Below, piece by piece: positions 11,501 through 26,500 of a DNA stretch of 64,000 nucleotides. The translations under genes were made by a program, and so were the position numbers. The notes under the pieces are model-generated. The model had not been told where the DNA came from, did not search any database, and saw only the letters and a list, made by a program, of their open reading frames with translations. Every line of letters begins with the position of its first letter. The first letter of the stretch is position 1. The DNA comes from Saturnia japonica (lineage: Eukaryota; Arthropoda; Insecta; Lepidoptera; Saturniidae): assembly GCA_033032175.1 (NCBI GenBank), contig CM065304.1:3286001-3350000 (forward strand), written 5' to 3'.

Positions 11501-14500
11501 TCATTACCACTAATATACTGTACTATACTCTACTCTTTTCTGATTCGATGGGGATTTTAATACATATTGTATATTATGGTTTAATAATTTATAGATTCGA
11601 AATTGCCGTTTTGAAAACCATATTAGCTATCGCTTTGTCCTTGCGAAATACATAATTATAGGGTACGATTCTTCGTTGAATAGGTACATGCATCAAAAAT
11701 GAATTGGCAATAACACGGGCAAATATGCAATTAATTAGTAAAATATTACTTACTAAAACTAGTTAAATTGTTGGTGATACTTTAAATTAGGACACTGAAC
11801 GTTGTCCTTTATAATAACCTCATAATTTATTCATTACATTATGATAGCGTGCTTAGTATTATCCACATAGAATTTCGATTTTCAATTGTTTTTCAGAACT
11901 AGCTGTATCCGCGGCTTCGCTCACGTGGACTTCAGAGTGCCGTCGATCGGGCACTCGTGGTTATATGCTTATTATATGAGTGATCTTTAGAAAACAGACA
12001 TACGCTCCCGCTGACTTTTTTGTAGGGTTTTCTTTTTAATATCTACAATTATGAAGTAAATTAATTTGATATATCTAATAAGGCTTAGTGCTTATTCAGT
12101 CTAAGCCATTTAAGCGCCCGAATTGATTCCCCATGACCAGTTTTTTTTTAAATGCGCGAAACTTTAATTGTTTTTGTGAATTTAAAGTAGCCTAAGTGAC
12201 TCCGTATACCATCAGCTATCTATCAGTGAAAGTCCCGTCAAAATCGGTCCAACCGTTTCGGAGATCAGACAGATAGACAAAAATTTTAAAGATTGGTGTT
12301 TTTTAAATGTGTCGTATATAGTTTCATATGCATTTAGTAAAAAACTGTTATTTTGACATTACAAGCAGACACTTCAATTTTATTAATTGTATAGATGAAG
12401 TCTAGTTGTGATTTGACTATTGTAGTAAAGACGACGTCAAGTTACATTTCATTTAACTACTGAGTTGGACTTCTGCGTAATAAGGTAAGGTACGTTTGAA
12501 CAATATGTATAGGTACCTAAATATTAGAAGATTTATTACAATTACTTCGTGAAATATTGGGTGAAGACATAGCCTGAGTGTATGGAAGAAGAAGACGGAG
12601 CACTGCCACACAATAGCCTAATCAAAACGGACTTCATATAATATAACTTTAAAACAAAAAACAATTATTACAAACGAAGTCACCAGATTTAACCACATTA
12701 CAGTATTTTGTGTGAGGTTACGGTAAAACTGGAAGTTTACATAACGAGCCACAACACCTTTTAAGGTCTGACAGCGGCTAAAAAACCATTTAAAAAAACA
12801 TATCAAATTAATATAATTATATTTAGCATTTTCTTTTGACTTTAGACACATGGTTTCCTAGCAACATTAATTATTCACAATCTACGCTATAATTTATCGT
12901 ATTAAAACAACAACCTAAAACTGAAAAATGATGTCTTGTAAAATTTAGCACAGTTATCTCATTCGCGATGTAGACGCTCACTATTAACGGATATATTACT
13001 CAAATCCTATGCAAAATTTCAATACGGTTTAAACTGTGAGGTTAGATCTTTTTCTACCTTTATGAGTCCAAGCAAATCGTGTAAGCGTGTTTGTGTAAAT
13101 GTCATATGGGTATACGTCATAATTCATCATCATCATCATCATTTCAGCCGCAGGACGTCCACTGCTGAACATAGGCCTCCCCCATAGATCTCCAGAGCGA
13201 CCGATCTTGTGTGGCCTGCACCCAACGGCTCCCACCGACCTTTATTATGTCGTCTTTCCATCTAGTGGGGGGCCGTCCTACACTGCGCTTTCCGGTGCGT
13301 GGTCTCCACTCGAGAACCTTTATGCCTCAACGGCCGTCAGTTCTCCGAACTATGTGCCCCGCCCACTGCCACTTCAACTTGCTAATCCTTTTGGCTATGT
13401 CGGTTACCTTAGTTTGTCTACGGATCTCCTCATTTCTGATTCGATCTCGTAGAGAAACACCAAGCATAGCCCTCTCCATAGCTCGCTGAGCGACCTTGAG
13501 CTTTCTTATGAGGCCCACAGTGAGCGACCACGTCTCTGTGCCGTATGTCATCACTGGCAACACACACTGGTCAAAGACTTTCGTCTTGAGGCACTGAGGT
13601 ATTTTGGACGAGAAGACGTCGCGCAGTTTCCCGAACGCTGCCCAGCCGAGTTGGATGTGATTATACAATATATGTTTAATATCCTAAATAATATGTTTTT
13701 AATTTATTTAAACGTCGTTTAGTGCATAAGGAGTTGGTTTTAATTTTATCCAGCCTACCACCAATAGTCTTCCACTAGGCTTAGCGTGCTTCAATGTTGG
13801 ACCATAATACCATTTAAAATCAGGTGAGATTGTGGCCACAGCGCTAAGTCTATAAAGTAAAAAAAATCAATTGTGTCTGACAGGATCGCGATTACTATAA
13901 ACCAGGTTAAAAACCCGCCATTGTGGGACGATTAGGCATGGTGCATTCCGGGATCAGCCAGTGCACTTATACAGGTTAGTAGAGTAGATGTCCCGACCGG
14001 ATCATGACCACCATACACATGGTGATAAGCAATCACAGCGATTCTCTTTTGATTTGTCGCGTTTCAGGATTAGTCAGTGTATATCTATAGTTTAATCTAT
14101 CTTCTTCTATACATAGCATAAAGTCGCTTCCCGCTGTCCCTATGTACACTTAGATCTTTTAAATTACGCCACGGCTTTTAATGCGGTTTTCACTATCATT
14201 TAGATAATGCTTTACGGAAGTTTTGTATAAATTATATATTCAAATAAACAGTGATGTACAAGATACCCTATATAAAGTATCTGGAATAGAAAATGCAAGA
14301 TACTTTTAAATTAAGTATCTCAGATACAAGATACAAAATACTTTCTGGGACGGTATCTGAAATACTAGATACAAAATACATATCTTTCAAATACTGTTTA
14401 AAGATGAAATACTTTCATAAGAAAATATTTTATTTTTTTACGTTAATTATTTACGAATAGATCGCATTAAACATGTGATATGACAAGACAAAATATTATA

Positions 14501-17500
14501 TTTTTAATATTTTAATTAAGATTTAAGTAAAAATAGTTCTTCAAACATTTATCACTCATTTTTCTTCGATTGGGCCTCATAATCATATCCCTAAAAGAGA
14601 ACGGTCGCTCCACAGTAGCAGAACTTTGCAAACAGGTGTTATATTTTTTTGACGTGACAACGTCTTATAATTCGATGGAGCCGGCTGCACGCACGAAAAA
14701 ACATGACTCATGCGGCGTTACCTCGCTCTGAGGAGTTCAATTTAAGGCTTGAAGTGCAAGCGAGAGCGCGGAACGAGCGACAAAGAGGCACAATCGGCCT
14801 CCGCGTTCGGCAGCGTTCGACATCTGTCTCTCTCCTACTTGAGTGAGCGATGCGTCTGCGTGGACAGCTGCTATACAATATATATTTACATGTTTTCGTC
14901 AAGTATGAAGTGCAGTGAAAAGTGAATGTGTCTCAATTGTTTATAGCAACGATAATTGCAGCGATAAAAGTAATGATTCTTTCGATATTTGAAAAATGAT
15001 ACCATTCCATCAGTATTTTCTTATGACGTTGTCACGTTCAACTATCTTCAGTAAACCGACTTTACAGACAACCGATTTCTTTTTGTAGGGTAAGTATTTA
15101 AGCTCTTTATGTTGGTATCTTTATTATTTCGATATTGCAGTGTTTCTAAGTCAGCAGTGCTGCCAGTAGACCCTGTTTTTTCGCCACTTGCAATAGAGGA
15201 ATCGGAATCCTCTAAAAACATGTAATAAGATTCATCTTTAGACTCTTTTTTGTCAATATTGTCTAAATCCTCCGATTTTTGTTGTTCAGTTTGATTCATA
15301 TTTCGTGTTTCAGATAGGATAAGTTCTTTTACATATTATTTCCGCTCTTATGGTACTCATTTTATTTTAAAGAACGGATGTGACACTGAGGCTAATATTG
15401 CATCATTTGCTGCAAGCTCTAACTGCAAAAACTTTTTAATACATCTATTTAGGTTTTCTTCAATGACATCTAGCAGAGAGCTGCAGTATTTTAGATTTTT
15501 CATCCTAAGACATTAGATTATATACTGTATATAAGTGTATTTTTCCCCTAGCAGGCTTTGAATAGCTTCTGCTATTGGCTTTGAACAGTCTACAAATTCA
15601 CCTAAAAAGTGAATTTCATTTCCCTTCAACGGAGGTAATTTTAACATTTTCATGGTTTTACTAAGATGGTTCTGCGGAGCTAAAATATCTTGTGTGGATT
15701 TATAGAGTTCCATCGAGTAGCGCATGGAAAAGTTGGTTACTTTTCTGTCATCTCCAAATATGTTTCACATGCTTTTGGTGATCTAGAACATAAATTCCAG
15801 AGTGCTTGGCACTTTGCTAAGGCCGCGTCATGCAATTTCTTTTAAAAAGTACTTTTTAATCTTACTTGTTTGAAATCTGTACTGGAAATCAAATGCAAAG
15901 TGTGCGTAGCGCATCTTTCATGTCCAGGTCGTAGGCAATCACTTTTTAAGTCTGATGAAGCATCTGGAAAAGCTTTTAGTACTATCAGTGAATCATCATC
16001 TTCATTATCTTTATCATGTGATGTTTCTTCAAGATCGTCTTCATACGCATGTGAAACATGTTCATTTTGAATTGTCTCTGAATCAGACTTCCCAAATACA
16101 TCAAAATCCTTAACCGTATTTGAACCATTATTGGTAACTGTTTTACTGTTTTACCAATTTTTTATAGTTTCAGGTCATGGTCTGGATGTATAGCAGCTAT
16201 TATTTCTGCAACTTTATCATATGTGTGAGCCTCTTTGAATTTTCTTCAAGCAATGGCAGCACATTTCTTCTCAAAAGTCTCACTTTCAATCCAATGGACT
16301 GTAACTCCCAAATAACTTATTTTAGAGGAAGACCAAATATCAGCTGTACTGTACACAAATTGACAGAGTTCAACTCTATTTTAGATTTTTTCATAAATTC
16401 ATTGTACTCATCTAAAATTTTATTTTTAGCTGTACGATGGTAAATAACTTTTGGAGGCTTTGTTAGTTGCTGTTCACCTTCAATGAAAGCTTTAAAAGAC
16501 TTATACTCCACTATCGATATTGGTGACAAAGTTTCAACAATAAATTTTACAATCATGTCGGCGCACCTTTCTCTGCTGAGGGCGACGGCAGAGCCTGCGG
16601 GCGTTGGTCCGGGGATACTCCCGGCTGCAGCACGTGGCGCTTGCAAACCACTCAGCTGAGGGACGCGCAAGGCGATACGCGTTCAAATTATTACGTTTTA
16701 ATAAACCAGCTCATAATATACAGTCCACATATTTAAACTTGCACCTGTAGGGCCTAAACAATCAACTTGTCCAAATTAACAGATCTTGAACCACTTGCAA
16801 CATCTGTACTCCTTCCGAACCTTTGCTACCTATCTCAAAATGATTTCTTTTTTTTTAAGTTGTATTTTTAATTTTTTCATAATCTTGCAACAGATCTGAG
16901 TAACCTTTCCTCTGTAATAAAATAAAAAATAAATTATTACATTCAAAAAGAAAACAAATTCGAGTGATTCATCATTTCTCATGACAAAATCCTAATAAAA
17001 TAAAAATGTATGGAATAAGTAAACAACTGTAATATTTATCTTATCTTTTATACAAATGCATCTGTATAAAAACCTACCTTTAAATGCTACAGGAAGTTTG
17101 TAGTAGAAGTAACACTACCTTTTATAACTTTCGAACATACGTTGGCTCAGCTTTCCATTGACGTCCGTCGAGTTGGGAGATTAATTTTTTTTTTAAGGAA
17201 ACCTTATATTATTATAAGCACGTACGCAAAGTTTCAACATGCGGAAATCCGTAGTTTTGAGAAAAAAATATAGAAATCAACTATTTTTGCAATATTTTTC
17301 AATCCCTACCACAGATTAGATACTTAGATAGAATTCAGGCCATTGAACGTTTTGTTAAGTAGTCATACGTTCGGTAACATTTTATTTTATATAAATTTAC
17401 GTAGGTAAATAATCATATCTTGTACTCATTTCAATAATTTTCATGCACGTATATATTTAACAGTATTATATAAATTAAATTAGATCATTATTTTCATTAC

Positions 17501-20500
17501 GAGCTATTAAAATTAAATACAGTCTTTTGCCGGCTTGTGTAATAAAACTTAAAACTGACGCCATTTTGTATTGTCACTGTCATCAGTGTCAACTGTCATC
17601 GTTAGTCATCATTTGTGTCCCTAGCCAGCGTTCACTTTAGCCCTTTACGGGCATTAACACTCATAATCACTTAATCGGTATATTTGTAGTTTTATTATGG
17701 TAACCCTACCTACTTCTATTGCCTTTTTACTTGGGAATCCCCCAAGTGCTTACTTTGCTTTGTCCAATATAAAAAGAATAAATAGGATGTAATAACTAAT
17801 AACAATCCGTTCATCGTAATTTTATTTAACTGTATGTATTTTTTGCAGTATTATAATATTGATAAGGCATTAGGCAATGAGAGCGAACATTTGTTTTTGT
17901 AACTTGATGGAAACTAGGAATTAGTCGTCGTTTAGTGAACACTCACTGTTTTGAGTTTTCTTCAATTAGGTAGGTACATAAGGTGTGCGAACGTTTTAAG
18001 TTTGTTAAATATGGACCTACCTTTTTAAAAAAAGACTTTCTACAAATAACATTATAAAAAAGAGTGGGAAGTGGAATTTAAGTGGATAAAACCAGTGCCA
18101 GGAAACTCGTCAAAAGCTCTATGTTTGTATTGCAAAATTGAGATAAATGCGAAGTTATTCGATATCCAACGACATAAAGACAATTCAGCTGCTTTGACAT
18201 CATCCTCACAAACAAATAGTTGTAAGTAAAGGAGATACCGCAAGTACCAGTGCCAGTAAGTCTGAAACTTATCTTAGTTTATATATTGTAGAACACTCCT
18301 CCATTAACAGCATTGACTACCTTACGGATTTGTGCAAACAGATTTTAGTTGTGACTGCATTAAAAGGAGGAGCAATGGATATGAAGATGCATCGTACTAA
18401 ATGTGCCCATGTTATAACCGAAGTTCTAAGTCCATATTTTAAAGATCTGCTGATAAAAGATATTGGGACAAGTCCTTACAGCCTGATTCTTGATGAATCC
18501 ACAGATGTGTCTGTCACAAAACAGTTGGGAGTAGTTATAAAATATCTGAGTGATGAACATAAGGAAATAATTTTAACTTTTCTCGGTCTTCAACAATTAA
18601 CTTCCGCAAATGCTAGAGCTATAGTTAATACCCTCATCAGATTAATTAATGAGCTTAATTTAGATATCAAAAAGCTGATATGAATAGGAACTGAAAACGC
18701 TTCCGTGATTGTGGGAATAAACAATGGAGTGTATAAAATTCTGAAAGAAGAATACAATCTACCCCATTTGATTCTGAATAGATGCATATGCCACTCTATA
18801 CAACTAGCTGTTTCGCATGCTTACCAAGAGATTATACCAAGAAACATTGAGTTTTTAATAAGAGAGAGCTACAATTGGTTTTGTCTATCCCCATCAAGAC
18901 AAGACGCATACAAATCAAGTGTATGGAACAATAAAATTAATGTGGGTGAAAAACTGCTGAAAATTTTAAAGATGTGTGCCACTCGTTGGATTTCTATTGA
19001 ACCAGCAGTATCTCGCATTCTTGCTCAATGGGATGAACTCAAATTACATCTTCAATTGTCACAAACAGTGGAAAATTGTTATAAAGCCACAATGCTTTAT
19101 TCAATGTTGCAAGACCAGAGGAATAAATTGTACTTGATTTACTTAAAATCAGTGCTTAGCGAAGTCCGTCATACATTGAAAATATTTGAAGGAAAGGGTG
19201 CAGTTCCGGTACTTTTACTAGATACGTTAAAAGACTTATTGAAAGTTTGTGTCATAAAATTATAAATCCAAATTCACGAGTAGACTACTGTGTTGAAAAA
19301 GTAAATGACTACGTTGACCCAAACCTGTATATGAGATATTTGTTTGAGGATACTTTGAGAAAATCAACTCTGGAAACCGCAGAAAAAAAAGCACTCAAAC
19401 AAAGATGCATTGATTTTACATTGATATTCATAAGCGATTTGCAGCAGCACCTACCACATAATTTAAAAAAATTAGAGTACATGACTGTTCTTTCTGTTAA
19501 AAAGACACTTAAACGTAACAAGACTGTACTAAGCATTGTTCGCCTTGCAGAAGTATTTTGTCTGGTACCTACCTGAAGATATTGATAAAGTTTTAAGTAT
19601 AATATAGAAATATTGGAGAACACGACTGGGAGAACAAAGACAACAGCATCAAATTTTGGTGTGAAGTTCTCAAATACAAGGATGCTACTGGAAGCAACTT
19701 ATATCAAGAGCTTGGAAATTTAGCGAAAATTATTTTATCATTGCCCCATTCGAATGCAGATGTCGAACGAGTTTTCAGTTCTATGAACCTAATTAAAACA
19801 AAAACCAGTAACAAAATGGAGCTAAAAACAATGATATCCATACTACATATACGATGGGGTTTAAAACGATTGAGAGAGTCCTGCTGTTCACACAAGATTA
19901 CACCTGAAATAATAAAAAAAGTGCAGGAGTAATATGAAATACTCTTTCAAATTGGTAAAAAACGCAGATGTCAATCAGCCTTCAACTTTTCTGCTTCAGC
20001 AGATACAATTTTGGAAGATTCCTATGAAGAATCCGATTTTTAACAATTGAATAATTGAGTAATACAATACTTATTTTGTTACATTTTCTGAAATTACTTA
20101 CTACATTTCAAATAAACAATTTCTTGCATTTTTACCTTGTTGTGGCCCGAAATTTAACAGGCAAATGCAACTGTTGAGTTTCCGGCCGTAAAAAGTTTTT
20201 ATTTTTTAGCCCTTTCTAGCACCTTTTTTGATACATTTAGCCCTTTCTAGTTTGCCCAAATGCCCCTTTTTAAAATTCAAGTGGCAACACTGTCCCTAGC
20301 AGTCACAGAGTACTTTTGTGTAGAGGACTATCAGTTGAGAGCGTTTACGTTAGGGATGAGAATTTTAAAAAATAATATTTTTTTTAAAATTGATTATTAA
20401 AAATTGTTGTTAATAACGGAGAATGCCCACTCTTGTAACAAATTTTGTTGTCTAACAGGGTTGAATAAAAATTGGACAATGTTTTTTTTTTCATAATATT

Positions 20501-23500
20501 TTATGCCTTTTTGTCCTCGGAATATGGTTTTCTAAGTAGGAATATTCTTTCAGCTTTTATCTATAGCTTATAATATATGTATATATATATAAACTAATAT
20601 AACAGAGCAGAAGAGTTTTAATGTTCTTTTGTTTGTGTAAATATGCTAATCTCTGGAACTACAGTCGGATTTGAAAAATTATTTTTGTATACGATAGCTT
20701 GATTCAATAGGAATAGTACAGAGTATCTAGCTCCAAGGTGCACATCCCAGCTAGCCTTTATTGTTGTTTTTGTTAAGTAAGTCGCAACACGAAGCTCTCC
20801 CGAATTGCTTTATCGGCGTGCGCTGCGATAATTTTTAGTATTACGTAAATACAATGTTGTACAAAAATATTGGGCCTTAGTATATCTAAAAAATAGTCCG
20901 GTATAGCATATGCTTATCTCTTATATATAAGCCACAATAAACTATTTTATGACAAACAATTGTTAAAAACTAAAAAATATTTATGTTCATTATTTTAATA
21001 ATGACAATTTTATTATATGAAGTTAAATTTTTCTCTTTATAGCATGTTATTTGGTCACATAGTTTAGGGGATAATGAAAAATTAAAATAATTTGTACTTG
21101 TGAGAAAAAAAATTATGATAGGGTACACGGGTGCGTTGGCGTTGCGGTGTTTGTCGTATAAAATTAATACGGGTGAAACCGTGGAGCATAGCTAAAAATA
21201 ATTATACACTGCGTAAATAAAAAGCAACACATTATTTAATTATAAATAACGATATTTCTGGGTGATATTTAAGGGCAATTGAAGTTTTTGGTGGAATCTT
21301 GAAGTTTTTTTAGAACTGACTGTATTGTTAGCCATAAGGGCCCTGGAGCCTCTGACGGCTTTTACAGCTTCACCGGACTTGGAGGATTTTGAAGTGACAT
21401 GTTGTGGTTTTTATTTTTAACTAACTGATCCGCACAACTTCTTCTGCGTCAACTAAGAGAGAGAGAGAGAGAGAGAGTTAGAAAGAGTGGGTCATAGGTA
21501 CCTATAATACAATTCTAAAGGAGCTGAAACTTTCTTTAATTTGCTGCGGTGTTATTTTAAAACTGATATATCTCCTAAAATATGTATTGAAATCAATTGA
21601 TGTCAAGGACAATTTTGTTCAAAATTACCATAAAAAAGGTTATATTGAATCAACCATAAAAGATAGTCAAATGCTACCACAGGTTTTTTTTTAACTTTTT
21701 AAGAGAAAATTTTTTGTTACACATGGTTATTGCATAACTTTAATAATTTACGCAGCGCATGCAATGGAAGCTCTCGAAAGTAATAAAATTTCCCCGTTTT
21801 TGCAACATTTTTCATTGATGCTCCGCTCCTATTGGTCATAGTGTGATGTTATATGGCCTATTAGCCTTCTACGAGCAATGGGAAATCCAAAAAAAAAATT
21901 CCCATTCGAACAAGTAGTTCCTGAGATTAGCGTGTTCAACCAAACAAAGTAACTCTTCAGCTTTATAATAAATTAATTAACATGGGTTTAAGAACCTATA
22001 TTATGTAATACTGATAGCGTTTTGTGTGATATAGCTTGGTTAATGTGCTTATGTGAAGTGGATTATAAATATAAACTAGAAGTGAACTAGAAACTAAATG
22101 TGCCACAAAAACTACCTAGACAATTCTAATAAGGGAGCCACCATCTTGTTGGGATACTGAATTCGTTCTAAGACAGGACACTCTATATTCATTTGTTATT
22201 GGCATTAATGGTTTTCAATAATGAGAACTAGTTGGCAAGTTAGTAAGAAGAAGGGTGATTGAATACCTACTGTCACAAAAAAATTAGATCTATCAAAAAA
22301 AAAATGAAGAGTGAATTTTAAAAAAAATAATTAAAATTCTATTTTTTTCACATACCTAGTTTACGTACTCCTGTCGGTGAAAACAACGTTTGACTACCAC
22401 CATGGCTCCGAAGCCCCAGGTTTCATGTTTTGCCAATGCTGTCTGAAGAATCGACTGTAGTGCAAGAGTTGGACTCTGATAAGCCACTTGTCGCGAGCTT
22501 TTCTGCAGGCCACCCGTGTGTACAACTATTGGACTCTAGTGAGCCACTTGTAGGGAAACCTCACAGACTGGCTCAGAGAATATTCTTGGCGAAGAAAAAT
22601 AAAAATAGCGCTTATAGATGTTTTTCAAGAATTAATTATACGCAATACAATATGTGTATAAAATTGATTAAAAATAATTAAGTAGTATGTAGTTTGTTTT
22701 ATTTTAACAGTACCTATTAGGGTAGATAACAAATAGAATAGGTTAGGTTCAACTTATGTCAAAGAACCGAATTGATTAACCCCGACTCTACCTGGTACGG
22801 GTCTCTCCTATCCCTAGAGTGTTTTTATAAAGCCGGAGGCGTGTAGGAAGAGTAACCTCCGCCTGCTGTAACAAATGGAGGCGAGAATGGATGCCTGCGA
22901 TTTGTTACGCAAAGGCGTAGAGGCTGCTCTTCCCGCAGCGCTGGAGACATTGCAGTCTCAAAATATATATGGAAATCCCTCTGAATCAGTCCGCCTATTT
23001 TTTTTTTTTTAGATGAGTGGGGTTCTCCCTCTTCCGTAGGGGGACCCCTTCCCCTCCAAGAGCACAACCCTTGTTTTTTTAACTTATTATTAGTTTTAAC
23101 CTTAAAAATGAGAAAACTTTCCTGAGAATTAAAAATTTAAAAAACTCGAAAAGGGGGTGCTCAGCAACTTTTCCTTTTAAGGGGAGTAGTAGCACTCCCC
23201 CAACCCCCTTCCCGCCATTCAATTCGATGGACGTCAACGGAAAGTCGTACCCATTCGTTGCATAATGCAGATACATTCACCTCACTTCCATCAAATTGTT
23301 TAATATCTTTAAAACAATCTTTTAAAATTAGTGGTATATTCAAATTATTCTCTTTAACCCTGAAAACACAAAATAAACTTTGTTAAGAAAAGAAATATGA
23401 AGTTTTAAAAAGGTAGGTAACAGTAACGGGCAGAATTATCCCTAACAGAACGACACCCCGATTCGACTCAAACGCATAAATTTAATAGTAATCAATTCAA

Positions 23501-26500
23501 TCATACATATTTATAATTTATAAATTTAATAACATTTATTAAACTAAAACGAAATTACACACAAATGCATAAAAAGATCATTGATGGTTTGTCTTTTCTC
23601 TTCCCGGTCTGTTCGCGAGTTACATACACAATGCATATATATTTCTGTCGTTTATAAAACTTAATTAAATAATAATCTAAATAAATAAGTAAATAGCAAA
23701 ATAAAATAAAACTTACGTTTTCATGTTTGCGATCTCGAATCTCACACGGGCGATTTTTTTGATACCACACAAAAAACACAGAATAATAATTATATTGATA
23801 CAATACTACAAAGTACAAAGAGAAAATACAATACTACGTAAGAATTGACACGGGTCAGGTCAGGCGGACTTCATACCCTAGCTGGACCAAGGGGAGATGG
23901 GTCGGGGTGCCCGTCTTCCCATTGCACTGGTTCAGCCGTCTGAGAGACAGTCGGGGTTGTACCAGATTGTCTCTCTTTAGCGCCGGAGGCCCGCCTGGGG
24001 CCACGCGCCGCGCCGGGGCGACGCGGTAGAATGCTGCCGCAGGTCCCGCGTCGCCCCACTATGGTGGCCGATGGTACACCGTGGAGTTTTAGAGAGTAGA
24101 AGTCTCACATAACCACTCGTCCCCCCGGGCGGATGTGTACCCATGACGGGTTTCTCAAAGTTAATAAAAAAGCAAAAGAAAGGAGGACTTCATAGACGAT
24201 GACATTTGTAGAAAGAAAGAGTTGCCATCTATCAGTTTGGTCCCAGACTAAAGTTTTAAAGGCGGGTTCAGTTTTATCTATGGTGATATTAACATTTAAA
24301 TTTAATGTCTCCATAGAATATCATCAGATTTAGCGAATAAATGCTTAAATAACTATTACTAAAAGTATTTTAGCAAACAAAGTATTTACAAAATACTATT
24401 ATACCAAACAAAAGTTATTTAAATACAAGATACAAAATTAATTTAAAAAAAAAGTATTTTAGGTAAAAGATGAAAATACGCATGTTGTATCTTGTATCTG
24501 TATTTCAGATACTTGTACCTTAAATAAGTCACATCTCTGCAAATAAAGGTTTTGTGTAGTAGAGAAAATTCAATGTATTGTAATCAAATCGTCAAAAATG
24601 ATTTTAGGGCGCTTACATGGCTTATGCTGGATAAACCTTATGAGATACATCAAAATAATGTTTCAAAGAATTATACTTCTTCAAAAAGCCTAGAGAAAAG
24701 TCTGCGATGGCATATATTTATCTCTTAAGGTTGACCTACAGCAAATATTTTTTTTTTATCTTCAAAATAGTAATTATAAATATTAAGTTATTTGTAAAAC
24801 TATTTTGTGTAATCTTTATTCTGATAAATATATTAGTTAACTGGGGCATTTAATGTAGATTAAAATTTTGCTTTACACTTTTCAAATGAATATATGAATA
24901 ACATAGAAGATACTACGAATTCAAAATTATGCGCGACCAAAGAAATCGGTCTTAGCAAATCGGTCGCGATCGGTTGGCCGGCACTCCGCACCTACGATGA
25001 ATTGCGTGTCGCGAGCTAATCGCGCTTTTTCTAGCTATGAAGTTACATAACATACCATCACACCTGTATTTTCCGAAGGGTTAGGCAGAGGTGTGTTTTA
25101 GGTCCCATTAATTAATATACCTAACTATATTAAAGGGTATGTTACCATTGAGAAAATGCAAAGTACTTGGCTTTGTCATTTTTGTCTGTTGGTCTAATAC
25201 AAGGTTGCTCAAACTCTGGCCGGCGGGTCATAAAGTAGTCCGCCAAAGCATTTGCATTTACTCCCCAACTATTATGAAACCATCTTAAACAGAAAACCTT
25301 AGTCATATTAAATGTCATCTAATCTATCTCGGGCAGATTTGGTCTAAAACAATAGAATAGCAGAGAAACAAATAAGCATTTCGTATTTGAATGTTTAATT
25401 TATGGGAGTGAAATACTTCTCACTTGGCTCCCGCGCGTTATCTATACTGTGGTTTATATTAGAAATAGCTGTTAAATAACTTAGGCAAAATACTTTAAGG
25501 AAGGATCAAAAGAGGTAAATACTTATGGGTGTAAAGGCTGCCATTTTGTCTAAGGTTTCTATCGGACTACATTGGGCATTAACACGTTCTGTAACAAAAA
25601 AATCAGAAGTTAGTTCCCTTGTGTAACAAAATGCTCCACTGACTAACGTTTTTCGAAGAATTACTCAGTGGGATTTAACGAAATGCCTTTTTCACAAACA
25701 TATTTGTATTGTTAATTACAGAATTTATATCTTTTAATCAATATTGTAGGATTTAGACTTCGCCGTTAACATTATTTCCACAACGTAAAGTAACATAATT
25801 TGCCCTGCAATCGTTTCGCCAGCGTGCCAGAAGATATTTCAATTTAAAAATCATGATTGTTTATACATTCTAGACCATCAACAACGTTAATAATATAAAG
25901 TATCGTGTAACCTAAAGTAACGTGTAACGTCACGCAATTACAAATTTTCTCTCAATTGTGCCCAAAGAAGTTTCCCTTAAATAAACATTAAACTTTATAT
26001 ATTTTAGACCATAAACGTAACTAAAGTAATATAACGTATCGCGTAATGTAATATAACGCACAAAGTCAAGCAATTAGAAATTTCGACGCTAAAAAAACAT
26101 ATTTTATATTTTTTTATAATGGATAATAACAATGGATGCAAAGTTACCTGCACCACCAGGTTTCAATGGTGGAATGTTCGCTGGCATAGAATTTTCCCCA
26201 CGGGCGTAATTTCTTGCACGATCTTGAGTTAATTCTGGAATCTTAGATGGTGTGCAGTGACAAGGTTGCCAGGAGCCCAGTGGGTTAATCGGGGGCTGCG
26301 AAATTACATTGTTTGTAGACGTGTCCATATCGTGACATGTTGTGCGCCCCGAACACGATGGAATAATACATGACGTCACTGGCGTTGGTTCCACTTCAAT
26401 TGGACCGTAAAACAATTGCCTTGGTTCGCCCAATCCTGATACATTTAATAGTGTTTCGTCGTTTAGACCTAAAAACAAATAGATAGTAGAGTCAAAAACA

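Larger units (their letters stand above)
14249..24539 (-). mobile_element. Outer hAT transposon with nested insertions
   Basis: Termini CAGTGATGTA (left) and the reverse complement CAGAGATGTG (right), flanked by an identical 8-bp duplication CAAATAAA at 14241-14248 and 24540-24547. Both subterminal regions are crowded with AGATAC/GTATCT motifs, as expected for transposase-binding repeats. The transposase remnant reads on the minus strand. A second hAT (17626-20292), a MITE and other pieces inflate it to 10.3 kb. Confidence 0.85.
8545..26147 (-). other. Intron 4 of the reconstructed gene, 17.6 kb
   Basis: Bounded by GTAACT at 26142-26147 and TTTCAG at 8545-8550 (minus strand). The other introns are about 0.7-1.0 kb. 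The size is explained by inserted mobile DNA: a non-LTR fragment, two Helitron-like copies, an RTE tail, SINE pieces and the 10.3-kb nested hAT block. Confidence 0.65.

Noticed and set aside
23161..23343. Gag-like frame in the right part of the outer hAT
   Set aside because: Short, overlapping frames with no diagnostic motif.
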